From assembly GCA_036502965.1 (NCBI GenBank), contig DASXXT010000015.1, positions 1 through 14,471 on the forward strand: DNA of 14,471 nt, written 5' to 3'. Positions within the stretch are counted from its first letter, which is position 1. Each line of letters opens with the position of its first letter. A program made the position numbers and the translations under genes. This stretch comes from Roseiarcus sp036502965. Its GTDB lineage: Bacteria; Pseudomonadota; Alphaproteobacteria; Rhizobiales; Beijerinckiaceae. The notes under the pieces are model-generated. The model saw nothing but the letters and a program-made list of their open reading frames with translations. It had not been told where the DNA came from and did no database searches. Positions 1 to 6,779 of the stretch are shown one piece after another.

Positions 1-282
1 GATTTCGGCGATCTCATCGGCACGCTGCAAAAGACCTTGGGCCTGACTGTCTTCATGGTGACGCATGATCTCGACAGCCTGTTTGCGATCTGTGACCGGG
101 TTGCGGTGCTTGGGCATAAGAAGGTCATCGCCGCCGGTCCGATCAGCGAGCTCTTGCTTTCGAACGATCCTTGGCTCAAGTCCTATTTCCACGGTAAGAG
201 GGGTGTGATCCGTCTCGCGGCGGGTGCAGATCAGCCGGCCGCGGTCGCCGCGGAGGACCGGCCCCAGAATGCGAGGCGTTGA
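1..282 (+). CDS. mlaF: Mla-type ABC transporter ATP-binding protein, C-terminal part (5' end outside window)
   Basis: The frame is open from the first base, so only about the last 93 residues are present. The H-loop context VFMVTHDLDSLFAICDRVAV and the following VIAAGPISELL match the end of an ABC nucleotide-binding domain. Walker A, the signature motif and Walker B lie outside the window. In the Mla system this cytoplasmic ATPase energises the MlaE permease for phospholipid movement between inner and outer membrane. The assignment to MlaF rests on the next gene, an MCE-domain protein five bases downstream, and on the lipoprotein gene after it. The last ~25 residues are an Ala/Pro/Arg-rich tail beyond the domain. 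The stop at 280-282 overlaps a possible TTG start of the next gene, so the two are probably translationally coupled. Confidence 0.85.
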   Translation, partial: DFGDLIGTLQKTLGLTVFMVTHDLDSLFAICDRVAVLGHKKVIAAGPISELLLSNDPWLKSYFHGKRGVIRLAAGADQPAAVAAEDRPQNARR

Positions 283-287
283 GCAGC

Positions 288-2168
288 ATGGAGACGCGCG
301 CCAATTACGTCCTGATCGGCGCCTTCACCTTGGCCGCGATCGTCGGGGCGTTTCTATTCGTCATGTGGATTGCGGGCTACGGAACTGCTGGCGGTCACCG
401 GAGCTATCAAGTTGTCTTCAAGGGCTCGGTTGCGGGCCTCTCGACCGGAGCCAACGTCTCGTTCAACGGTATCAAGGTCGGCGAGGTTACGCATCTCACT
501 TTCTCGCGAAGCGACCCGCACCAGGTCGTCGCCGACATTGACGTCAACTCGGAGGCGCCAATCGACAAAAACACCAGGGCGCGTCTTGAGACACAAGGGC
601 TCACTGGAGGCGCCGTGGTCGCCCTCTTGGGCGGCGTCACCGCCGGACCGGCGCTCGTTGCCGAGAATGGCAGGCCGCCCGTGATCTACGCCGGACAGTC
701 GATCCAGTTACAGGACATTCTGGATAACGTCGACGCCCTATCAATCAAAGCTACGTCGGTTTTGGATGACGCGGATAAGATCATTGCCGACAATTCCCCG
801 ACGATCCATTCGGCGCTTGCGAACGTCGATCAGTTTTCGAAAGCCTTGGCCGATAACTCGGCCGGAGTCGACGCGGCGCTCAAGAGCGTGGGTGAACTCG
901 GCAAGCAGATCGGGCCGCTGGCGGCGCGCCTGCAAACTCTCTCCGACGATGCCGATCGGCTCGTTCAATCGATCGATACGGACCAGGTTCGTGCGATCGT
1001 AGGGAACGTCCAGGCGATGTCGGCCAAGGGCGTCTCGGTCATCGATCGCGCCGACAAGCTTCTTTCTGACAATTCCGATTCCATTCAGTCGACGCTTCAC
1101 AACGCCGACGTCTTTTCCAAGGCCTTGGCCGACAACGCGCCGAATGTCGACACGACGCTGAAGAACCTGGCCGAGATCAGCAAGACGGTCCAGCCGGTCG
1201 TGGCGCAACTCCAGAGCATGACGCAAAATGCGGATCGCGTGCTGAAAGCTGTCGATCCAGACAAGGTTCGCGCGATCGTGGATAACGTGCAGAACCTGTC
1301 GGCGAAAAGCAATTCGGTCATCGATCGCGCCGACAAGCTGCTAGCCGACAATTCCGCGCCGATCCATTCGACGCTGCAGAACGCCGACGCTTTCACTAAG
1401 GCCTTGGCCGACAACGCTCCCAACATCGATGTGACGCTGAAGAACCTGGCCGAGCTTAGCAAGACCGTCCAGCCAGTCGTCACGCAAATCCAGAGCCTCT
1501 CGCAAAACGCCGATCGCGTGGTCAAGGCGGTCGATCCGGACAAGATTCACGCTCTTGTCAACAACGTGCAGACCTTCAGCCAGGCGCTTGCTGAGAGCTC
1601 CCAGAACTTCGAGACGCTGGCGCGCAACGGGGCTCAGCTCGCAACACACCTCAACGAGGACACGTCGAAGCGTTTGGATACGGCGCTCAGCGACGTCAAC
1701 GACTTGGCGAGGGCCATCGACTCTCGCAAGATCGCGGACATCGTCGACTCGGCAAATGAGGTGGTACAAACCGTGCACCAAAATCGCGGCAACATCGATT
1801 CGACGCTCAAGAACTTTTCCGAGATGTCCGCCAAGCTCAACGAATCCGCCGAGAAGGTCGACGGGGTGTTGACGAGCGCCCAAAGCTTCCTTGGCTCGCC
1901 CAGCACCAAGGGCGCGGTCGACCGCATCAGCGAGGCGGCGCTTTCGGTCAAGAAGCTCGCCGACGACGTCGATTCCCGCGTGAAGGATATCGCCAGCGGC
2001 CTCAGCCGGTTCACCAATACAGGCTTGCGCGAATACGAGGCGCTCGCCATTGAGGCGAGGCGGGCGGTCCAAGACATTGACGGAGTCGTGCGATCACTCG
2101 GACGGAATCCAAGTCAGGTCCTATTCGGGTCGAAACCCTCGCTGCCTGAGTATCGCGGCGGGCAATGA
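288..2168 (+). CDS. mlaD: MlaD-like MCE-domain protein with long repeat-bearing helical C-terminus
   Basis: This 626-residue protein has a short cytoplasmic start, one membrane segment at about residues 9-29, and one MCE domain at about 38-115 (VVFKGSVAGLSTGANVSFNG, then IKVGEV and the GLTGGAVVAL strand). The remaining ~500 residues are low in aromatics and rich in N, D, S, K and A, as expected for long helices. Residues 141-419 are three 93-residue tandem repeats followed by a partial fourth. MCE proteins form hexameric rings in the periplasm that carry lipids; long helical tails of single-MCE proteins can form a needle or tunnel, which I infer here from family knowledge. The E. coli MlaD is only about 180 residues. 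ATG at 288 is preferred; a TTG at 279 overlapping the upstream stop is possible. The stop overlaps the lipoprotein start (ATGA). Confidence 0.9.
   Translation: METRANYVLIGAFTLAAIVGAFLFVMWIAGYGTAGGHRSYQVVFKGSVAGLSTGANVSFNGIKVGEVTHLTFSRSDPHQVVADIDVNSEAPIDKNTRARLETQGLTGGAVVALLGGVTAGPALVAENGRPPVIYAGQSIQLQDILDNVDALSIKATSVLDDADKIIADNSPTIHSALANVDQFSKALADNSAGVDAALKSVGELGKQIGPLAARLQTLSDDADRLVQSIDTDQVRAIVGNVQAMSAKGVSVIDRADKLLSDNSDSIQSTLHNADVFSKALADNAPNVDTTLKNLAEISKTVQPVVAQLQSMTQNADRVLKAVDPDKVRAIVDNVQNLSAKSNSVIDRADKLLADNSAPIHSTLQNADAFTKALADNAPNIDVTLKNLAELSKTVQPVVTQIQSLSQNADRVVKAVDPDKIHALVNNVQTFSQALAESSQNFETLARNGAQLATHLNEDTSKRLDTALSDVNDLARAIDSRKIADIVDSANEVVQTVHQNRGNIDSTLKNFSEMSAKLNESAEKVDGVLTSAQSFLGSPSTKGAVDRISEAALSVKKLADDVDSRVKDIASGLSRFTNTGLREYEALAIEARRAVQDIDGVVRSLGRNPSQVLFGSKPSLPEYRGGQ
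708..1640 (+). repeat. Tandem 279-bp (93-codon) repeats inside the MCE gene
   Basis: Units start at 708, 987 and 1266, with a degenerate fourth from 1545 that fades by about 1640. The spacing is exactly 279 bp, so reading frame is kept. Units 2 and 3 encode 73 identical residues of 93 by hand count. Landmarks in each are a SVIDRADKLL-like stretch, FSKALADN, a TLKNLAE-like stretch and QNADRV.KAVDPDK. Unit 1 is more divergent (SVLDDADKIIADN, FSKALADN). This fits in-frame duplication with the central pair copied most recently. It would lengthen the periplasmic helical tail by steps of one unit. Confidence 0.9.
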
Positions 2169-2758
2169 TGGGGCGAAGGGGGGGTGGATTCCGAGGTCGA
2201 CTGAAACTTGCCGCTGCGAGCACCCTCGTACTCGCGCTTTCGGCGTGCGCAAGCGGACCCCCCCCGACACTGTACGACCTTGCCGCTGCGACGCCTCCGC
2301 CGGCCCACGCCGTCCGTGCGCAATTCCGTATCGGCCAGGCGACCGCGACGGCCGACCTCGACAGCGATCACATCCTGGTCCGCGAATCGCAGAAGCTCGC
2401 CACTCTCGGTGGGACCGCTTGGCCGGAGCCGCTGCCTGCGCTCTTCCGCGCGCGGCTAGCGGAGAGCTTCCAGAATGCGGGACTCGCTCGTTGGATCGAC
2501 GGCCCGGCGGCGAATGCGAATTACGAAGTTGATCTCGACATCCGCGCCTTCGAACTCGACGTCCAGACGAAAGAAATTCATGTCGACATTGCCGCCTGGA
2601 TTGTCTCGCTTGGCAGCGGGCGGATCATGGCGGACCAAATTTTCACGCTTCGGACTCCGGTCGCGTCAACCGACGCAGCAAACGTGGCGGCGGCGATGGA
2701 TCAGGCGGCTTCGACTGTCATGACCGAGATCGTCGCGTTCGTCGCCAAGAAGCTGTGA
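2165..2758 (+). CDS. ABC-type transport auxiliary lipoprotein (PqiC/YmbA-like)
   Basis: This 197-residue protein starts with basic residues, a hydrophobic stretch and a lipobox LSAC, giving lipidated Cys28 if the first ATG is used (Cys27 from the second, 2168). The mature start CASGPPPTLYDLAA is typical of the ABC_trans_aux family (PF03886), which accompanies MCE transporters. In the related Pqi system PqiC is an outer-membrane lipoprotein partner of the MCE protein. It probably docks the MlaD-like protein to the outer membrane; this is inference from family and position. The ATG at 2165 overlaps the preceding stop as ATGA, so translation is coupled. It is the last gene of the operon; 40 bp separate its stop from the end of the converging hydrolase gene. 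Confidence 0.85.
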   Translation: MMGRRGGGFRGRLKLAAASTLVLALSACASGPPPTLYDLAAATPPPAHAVRAQFRIGQATATADLDSDHILVRESQKLATLGGTAWPEPLPALFRARLAESFQNAGLARWIDGPAANANYEVDLDIRAFELDVQTKEIHVDIAAWIVSLGSGRIMADQIFTLRTPVASTDAANVAAAMDQAASTVMTEIVAFVAKKL

Positions 2759-2798
2759 CGCCGGCGACTCGCGCGGGCGGGACCTCTCGCGCCAGCTC

Positions 2799-3440
2799 TC
2801 AGGCCCCTGAGCGACAGGAATACGCCGCCTCTCGCGCATAGAACGCCTTGGCCTTCGTCACGTCGCCCTGGGTCAGCCCATGGCCTGCGGGCAGGTCGTC
2901 GCGTTCGACGCGCGCGCCGGCCGCGGTGAGCGCCGCCGCCAATCTCTCGGCGCTGGACCGCGGAGCGATGGGATCGTTCAATCCGGACAGGATCAGCACT
3001 GGAACGCCGGAAAGGTCCGGTCCCGGCGGCTCAGCCAACGGCGCCATGGCGCGCAGCAGGATTGCGCCGGCAAACGTCTTCGGATGCAGCAAGAGAACGG
3101 CCGCGGCGATGTTCGCGCCGTTCGAGTAGCCAAACGCCAAGGGTCGAGCGAGTCCATAGGCGCGGCGCGCTTCAGCGACGAAATCCGCAAGCTCGCCCCC
3201 CCGGCGGCGCACATCGTCCTCGTCGAAGAGACCCTCGCGGAAGCGTCGGAAGAAGCGCGACATATCGCCTTCGAGCACATTCCCGCGAGGGGAGAGGAGC
3301 GCTGCTCCCGGCGCGATCTCGCGGCCAAGCGGAATGAAGTCGTTCTCGTCGCCGCCCGTGCCATGGAGAAGGAGAACCGGCGGGCGGCTTGGGTCGGCGC
3401 CAGGCTCGAAGCGATGAACATAGGCCAAGTCGGGGGCCAT
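2799..3440 (-). CDS. Alpha/beta hydrolase of the carboxylesterase/phospholipase family (MhqD-like)
   Basis: The product is 213 residues, the usual length for the Abhydrolase_2 family. Visible parts are the oxyanion-hole stretch LLLHGTGGDENDF (residues 23-35), the nucleophile elbow GYSNG with Ser106, the acid Asp156 in LSGLNDPIAP, and His187 in PAGHGLT, so the catalytic triad looks intact. The reading frame stays open upstream to 3893, but that part is the antisense-like shadow of the dioxygenase gene. The first ATG after the dioxygenase stop, at 3440, is chosen; GTG at 3443 is possible. It lies 40 bp after the dioxygenase and is probably co-transcribed with it. The same pairing occurs in Bacillus mhq loci that answer quinone stress, so a role hydrolysing ring-cleavage products or quinone conjugates is plausible but unproven. 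Confidence 0.85.
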   Translation of the reverse strand: MAPDLAYVHRFEPGADPSRPPVLLLHGTGGDENDFIPLGREIAPGAALLSPRGNVLEGDMSRFFRRFREGLFDEDDVRRRGGELADFVAEARRAYGLARPLAFGYSNGANIAAAVLLLHPKTFAGAILLRAMAPLAEPPGPDLSGVPVLILSGLNDPIAPRSSAERLAAALTAAGARVERDDLPAGHGLTQGDVTKAKAFYAREAAYSCRSGA

Positions 3441-3480
3441 CACCGGCTTCCATGGAGCGTCGGGAATTGCAAGGTGCGCC

Positions 3481-4416
3481 TCACGGCTCGTCGAGCTTCG
3501 GCAGCGCCGCTTCGATCGCCGCGCGGCGGCCTTCAAGGAATGGCGGCAGTTTGAGCGCTTCCCCAAGCGAATCGGGCGATTCGTCGAGGGCGAAGCCGGG
3601 CGGATCGGTGGCGATTTCGAACAGCACCCGGCCGGGCTCACGGAAATAGACCGAGCGAAAGTAGTTGCGGTCCTTCTGCTCGGTGGTTCGCAGGCGATGA
3701 TCTTCGGCGAGCTTGCGAACCATCGCCGCCTGCTCCGCGTCGTCGGTCGCCCGAAAGGCGATGTGGTGAACCGAGCCCGCCCCTTGGCGCGCCGACAGGA
3801 ATTCTCCCGCCGTCCTGAGATCGATGATGGCGCCGGCCTCCACGCCCGGCGCCTGAAAGCGTTGCGTCGAGCCCTCGCTTCCACCGCCGACAAAGCCGAA
3901 GACGTCGGTGAGGATGGCGGCGGTCGGGCCGGCTTCAGCCAGCAGCAAGCTCACGCTGTGGAAGCCGCGAATGGAATGTTCCGCGGGCACGCCGCCGGCG
4001 CTCCACCCAGGTTTGGCCTCGACGCCCTTGACGCCGCTTAGCGCCAGCCGGGTCCCGTCTTGATCCTTGAACGCGATCGTCGTTGCGCCGAAGCGCTTGG
4101 CGGGCGGATCGTGGGCGACGCCCTTCTCGACCAAGCGCTGGGTCCAGTAGCCGATCGAGCCTTCAGGAATGCTGAAGACTGTCTCCTGCGCCTCCCCGAT
4201 GCCGAGCCGGCCCGGCGCCGCGCTCTCCCACGCGAAGAATGTAAGGATCGTGCCCGGATGGCCTGCGGAATCGCCGTAGTAGAAGTGATAGGAGCCTGGG
4301 TCGTCGAAATTCACCGTTTTCTTCACTAGGCGCAGGGCAAGCGTCCCGGTATAGAAATCGAGGTTCCGGCGCGCTGAGCCCGCGATGCTCGTCACATGAT
4401 GGATGCCGCTCGGCAT
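3481..4416 (-). CDS. Ring-cleaving dioxygenase, vicinal-oxygen-chelate family (MhqO/PcpA-like)
   Basis: The 311-residue protein has two glyoxalase-type modules. The first starts with GIHHVTSIAGSARRNLDFY (residues 4-22) and the second at about residue 150 (GFHSVSLLLAEAG). Metal ligands expected for a 2-His/1-carboxylate iron site are present: His6/7, His217/218 (SVHHIAFRA) and Glu267 (VLFEIATDPPGF). These match hydroquinone dioxygenases such as PcpA and LinE and the Bacillus MhqA/MhqO proteins, which open hydroquinone-type rings in the cytoplasm. The ATG at 4416 follows a strong Shine-Dalgarno (GGGAGGGG, 3-4 bases before the start). The MhqD-like hydrolase follows downstream. The substrate cannot be read from sequence, and annotations of the family as glyoxalase or bleomycin resistance are generic. 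Confidence 0.88.
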   Translation of the reverse strand: MPSGIHHVTSIAGSARRNLDFYTGTLALRLVKKTVNFDDPGSYHFYYGDSAGHPGTILTFFAWESAAPGRLGIGEAQETVFSIPEGSIGYWTQRLVEKGVAHDPPAKRFGATTIAFKDQDGTRLALSGVKGVEAKPGWSAGGVPAEHSIRGFHSVSLLLAEAGPTAAILTDVFGFVGGGSEGSTQRFQAPGVEAGAIIDLRTAGEFLSARQGAGSVHHIAFRATDDAEQAAMVRKLAEDHRLRTTEQKDRNYFRSVYFREPGRVLFEIATDPPGFALDESPDSLGEALKLPPFLEGRRAAIEAALPKLDEP

Positions 4417-4417
4417 G

Positions 4418-4458
4418 CGCCCCTCCCTTTACGAGTAGCGATTGTACGCCCCTCCCTT
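4418..4458 (-). promoter_or_regulatory. Duplicated ribosome-binding-like box and possible -10 before the dioxygenase
   Basis: The 12-mer AAGGGAGGGGCG (minus strand) occurs twice, at 4418-4429 just before the ATG at 4416 and again at 4447-4458. Between them lies TACAAT (4441-4446), a near-consensus -10, with only a weak -35 (TTCGCC, 17-base spacer). The proximal copy is clearly the ribosome-binding site; the role of the distal copy is unknown. Confidence 0.4.
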
Positions 4459-4462
4459 CGGT

Positions 4463-4510
4463 CGGCGAACCTGGGGTGAGCGGCGGGCCCTTCTTCGCGT
4501 CTGTTCGCCG
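4463..4510 (-). terminator. Inverted repeat downstream of the diguanylate cyclase gene
   Basis: CGGCGAAC (4463-4470) and GTTCGCCG (4503-4510) are perfect 8-base inverted arms around a GC-rich 32-base loop that contains GGGCCC. No T-run follows on either strand. It lies about 50 bases after the stop of the cyclase gene, so it may shape the 3' end of that transcript, or it may be a dispersed palindromic repeat. Either reading is tentative. Confidence 0.3.
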
Positions 4511-4556
4511 CGGCTCCGCGGCTCAATCCCTCGACGAACACGCGCCCTAAGGCCGT

Positions 4557-5948
4557 CTAAGCAGGCAAGCGATTCAAAGGCTCCGTTCGGGTCGCGAAGT
4601 CCAAAACCGGCCGAACGGGGACTGCGCCCTCCGATTCGGCGGCGGCGCGACGAAAGGCGTCCTCGAAGGCGGCCCCGCTGGCGGCCGTGCGTCCGGCTCT
4701 TCCGTCGAACACGGCCGCGCCGCCATGTCCGCTGGCTTTGGCGCGGTAGAGCGCAGCGTCGGCCAGACGCACCAGTTCGTCCGGCTCGGCGGCGGACAAG
4801 GGAAAGAGCGCAAAGCCACAGGCGCAGGTCAAACGAACGCTGAGCGGCGGAACGTTGAACGGCATCGCGAATATCGTCTGGATTTCCTCTCCGAAGGCGA
4901 CCGCCTCGTCGCGCGCGCCGATCCCGTTACAGAGGACAGCGAATTCGTCGCCGCCGATCCTCGCGGCTGAGCCGCGCCCGTCCATCGCCGTGGCGAGCCG
5001 ATCGGCGACTTGCCTCAGAATCTGGTCGCCGGCCGGATGCCCATGTGCGTCGTTGATGGGCTTGAAGCCGTCCAGATCGATCAGGCCAAGTGCGAACGGC
5101 TCGCCGATCTCCGTTGCGGTCCTTATCCTGTCGGCGAGCAGGCTATGAAAGCAGCGCCGGTTCGGCAGCCCGGTCAGATCGTCGGTCAACGCGATGGTCA
5201 TCGCCGCCTGCCGCGCCTCCTCGGCGGCGCGCTGCTTTTCAGCGATCACGAAGCGCGACCGCACGATTTCAGCGAACATGCGGAAATTCTCGTTGAGCAT
5301 GCGAATGACGAAGCAGGCAGCGATGGCGACCAGCGCAGCGAGCGAGAGCGTCAACTCGGCCCCGCGGGCCAGGAATGCGACAATAAGCGGCACGGTCGCG
5401 GCGGCGACGATCACGCTTGCTTCGCTCGCCAGCATATTGAGACAAATCGCGCAAACCGCGGCGACGACCCAGACGGCGACGAGCGCGAGAGCGAATTCGA
5501 CCACGCGGTCCTGCCAGGTCGAAATCGCCGTCGTCAGGGCGAACGCGAACGTCAGCGTCGGGCCGAGAACGCTGGCCACGCGGACCTTGCGCCGAACGAG
5601 GTCGAGCGCCTCGAGCTCCACGTTGCCGCGCGCCTTGAACCAGGACATGAGGCGGAAGACCGATACGGCAATGAGCGCCGCAGGCAAGAGGATCCCGCCG
5701 AGGAACGATCCGTTTGGCGCCATCACGCTGAAGAGCGCTAAAGCCACGAGAATGACGACACCATGGACATAGGGGCCGAGCCGCGCGAGCGAGCGATATT
5801 GCTCGCGCAGGAGCGCCGCATTGAAGGCCGCCTCGGATGTCTCGAAGACTGGGGCAGCGCCGCTAGCAGCGACTCCGTTGAACGACACACGGCATTGAGC
5901 CATTCGCCTAATCCCCGCCGCCGATGTCGCTTCCCGGCGGAAGCCCAT
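4557..5948 (-). CDS. Membrane-anchored diguanylate cyclase (GGDEF domain)
   Basis: The 463-residue protein has six hydrophobic helices between about residues 60 and 217, a charged helical linker (219-250), and one GGDEF domain starting at TDDLTGLPNRR (255-265). The active-site loop RIGGDEFAVL is intact (GGDEF at 332-336), and the metal Asp291 lies in LIDLDGFKPIND, so it should make cyclic di-GMP from two GTP. The usual product-inhibition RxxD motif nine residues before GGDEF is absent (Asp and Gly replace Arg and Asp), so feedback control at that site is not expected. The N-terminal part matches no sensor I recognise. A second possible start is Met16 at 5903, which has an AGG close before it; the choice is open. 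It is not obviously linked in function to the genes beside it. Confidence 0.88.
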   Translation of the reverse strand: MGFRREATSAAGIRRMAQCRVSFNGVAASGAAPVFETSEAAFNAALLREQYRSLARLGPYVHGVVILVALALFSVMAPNGSFLGGILLPAALIAVSVFRLMSWFKARGNVELEALDLVRRKVRVASVLGPTLTFAFALTTAISTWQDRVVEFALALVAVWVVAAVCAICLNMLASEASVIVAAATVPLIVAFLARGAELTLSLAALVAIAACFVIRMLNENFRMFAEIVRSRFVIAEKQRAAEEARQAAMTIALTDDLTGLPNRRCFHSLLADRIRTATEIGEPFALGLIDLDGFKPINDAHGHPAGDQILRQVADRLATAMDGRGSAARIGGDEFAVLCNGIGARDEAVAFGEEIQTIFAMPFNVPPLSVRLTCACGFALFPLSAAEPDELVRLADAALYRAKASGHGGAAVFDGRAGRTAASGAAFEDAFRRAAAESEGAVPVRPVLDFATRTEPLNRLPA

Positions 5949-6241
5949 CTGGCGGGTGAAGCCTAGCCCCGTTTCGGCCTCCGAGGGGTTAATCCGATGC
6001 CTGAAACCCGAGGTTTACGTAGCGGTAGTGAAGCACGCCTCTACGGCATGGATAAATTTTGATCTTTGACGATGAACGTTAACCGCCGCGAGGCAAATTC
6101 TCGCATCCGGCTCGACCATGCCGCAGCGCAGCCCGCCGCGTAGCTCCGGCCTCGCGGAGGTTTCGGCGTACACTCCGCGATTGACGTCATGCCGACGGGC
6201 CCGCACGCGCCGCTCCCTATGAGGTCGGGTCGCGGTTGGGG
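5949..6241. other. Intergenic stretch upstream of the cyclase, no gene seen
   Basis: No supported coding region. On the minus strand it must carry the cyclase promoter. An A/T-richer patch around 6045-6085 (containing GTTAAC and AAAATTTATC on that strand) is the likeliest place, but no clean -35/-10 pair could be fixed. Confidence 0.4.
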
Positions 6242-6430
6242 TCAGGTCAGCCCGACCGCTGGCCAACTCGGCCCTGGATTGCGGCTGACCGCCCCGCCGC
6301 CGATCAAGGCATTCCCGTTCACGTCCCAGATCCGATCCTCTCCGGCTGAAATGCGAAGAGGAAGCCGTTCAATCATTTGCCCCGTTTCGTGGTACAGAAT
6401 CGGGTCTGCCCAGTGGCCCGTGTCCCTCAG
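6242..6430 (-). pseudogene. Fragment of an FG-GAP/VCBS-type repeat protein
   Basis: Reading the minus strand from 6430 to the TGA at 6242 gives 62 residues that resemble the repeats of large secreted FG-GAP/VCBS proteins of rhizobia. The pieces are DTGHWADPILYHETGQ, then RIWDVNGNALIGGG and AVSRNPGPSWPAVGLT. The usual pattern in such repeats is a D-I-L-W/Y segment, then an IW-MNG segment, then GGGAV--NPGPSW--VGTGDF. Here the frame stops where GTGDFNGDG would be expected. It has no start codon context of its own and is a remnant of a gene lost from this spot. The match is from memory of the family, not a search. Confidence 0.5.
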
Positions 6431-6451
6431 GCGAAAGGGCCAGACAATTGC

Positions 6452-6480
6452 TTGGCAAAAATCGAAGACCGTGTTATATC
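6452..6480 (+). promoter_or_regulatory. Candidate promoter facing the AT-rich element
   Basis: TTGGCA (6452-6457) and TATATC (6475-6480) are separated by 17 bases, a good match to a housekeeping promoter. No supported gene lies downstream on this strand, which is why a small RNA is proposed. Confidence 0.3.
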
Positions 6481-6486
6481 TTTCCC

Positions 6487-6593
6487 CTTGGCCGGATCGG
6501 ATGGCAGGCGCCTAGGGGGCGAGGGGAACGGCATGGGGCAAATCGGCGCCGGGGACATCTTCCGCACGGGCTGAGGCGGGAAAAGATTTTTTT
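6487..6593 (+). ncRNA. Speculative small RNA between a promoter and a terminator-like hairpin
   Basis: From the inferred start near 6487 to the T-run at 6587-6593 is about 107 bases. It is GC-rich with two GGCGCC palindromes that could pair, and it has no convincing reading frame. It ends in a hairpin plus seven T. No known RNA family was recognised; it does not look like a tRNA, 4.5S, 6S or tmRNA. The call rests only on promoter plus terminator layout. Confidence 0.2.
6558..6593 (+). terminator. Hairpin plus T-run, rightward terminator-like
   Basis: TCTTCCGC (6558-6565) can pair with the region 6576-6586 (GCGGG then AAAAGA) with small bulges, leaving a 10-base loop. It is followed directly by seven T at 6587-6593. 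The stem is imperfect. Confidence 0.35.
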
Positions 6594-6730
6594 ATTTGAA
6601 TCGGCCGTAACCCAAAAGTCTCGATCCAAAAAAATAAACGTAAGCAAAAGAAAGCAATTTTATTTGCGTTTATTAGCTTTTATTTGTTTGCGTTTATCAG
6701 CTTTTATTGGCGTTTACTTGCTTTATTTCG
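6585..6730 (+). repeat. AT-rich inverted-pair element, left copy
   Basis: It starts GATTTTTTTA (6585-6594), then 10 bases, CCGTAACCC (6605-6613), AAAAG (6614-6618), 3 bases and CGAT (6622-6625), followed by A/T-rich DNA with AAGCAAA. The same words with the same spacing, apart from one 4-base gap, occur on the minus strand at 13659-13612. Inside the left copy the word GCGTTTA recurs at 6666, 6690 and 6710 with CTTTTATTTG/CTTTTATTGG/CTTTATTTCG after it, an imperfect tandem array of 20-24 base units. The composition is strikingly unlike the GC-rich surroundings. Confidence 0.7.
6628..6674 (-). terminator. A/T-rich hairpin with T-run, leftward terminator-like
   Basis: AATAAACG (6633-6640) and CGTTTATT (6667-6674) are perfect inverted arms, extended inward by GCAAA/TTTGC after a small bulge. 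Read on the minus strand, the stem is followed by seven T (6634-6628). It lies about 105 bases past the end of the GH43 remnant and would end the leftward operon. The stem is low in G/C, so efficiency is uncertain. Confidence 0.4.
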
Positions 6731-6779
6731 GCGGATCGTATCATTTTGGGACAGCGCAGCGCTCCCATGGGGCGCGCTT

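Noticed and set aside
708..1640. Regular repeats as a CRISPR array
   Set aside because: The period is 279 bp, in frame within an MCE gene, with no short repeat-spacer pattern.
3441..3893. N-terminal extension of the hydrolase frame into the dioxygenase gene
   Set aside because: The extra residues are Arg/Ser/Pro-rich shadow sequence; the natural hydrolase start lies after the dioxygenase stop.
5010..5741. 243-codon plus-strand frame within the diguanylate cyclase gene
   Set aside because: Shadow of the real minus-strand gene, which has intact GGDEF motifs.
6481..6560. tRNA-like or known structural RNA
   Set aside because: No cloverleaf, no T-loop consensus, and no match to 4.5S, 6S or tmRNA hallmarks.
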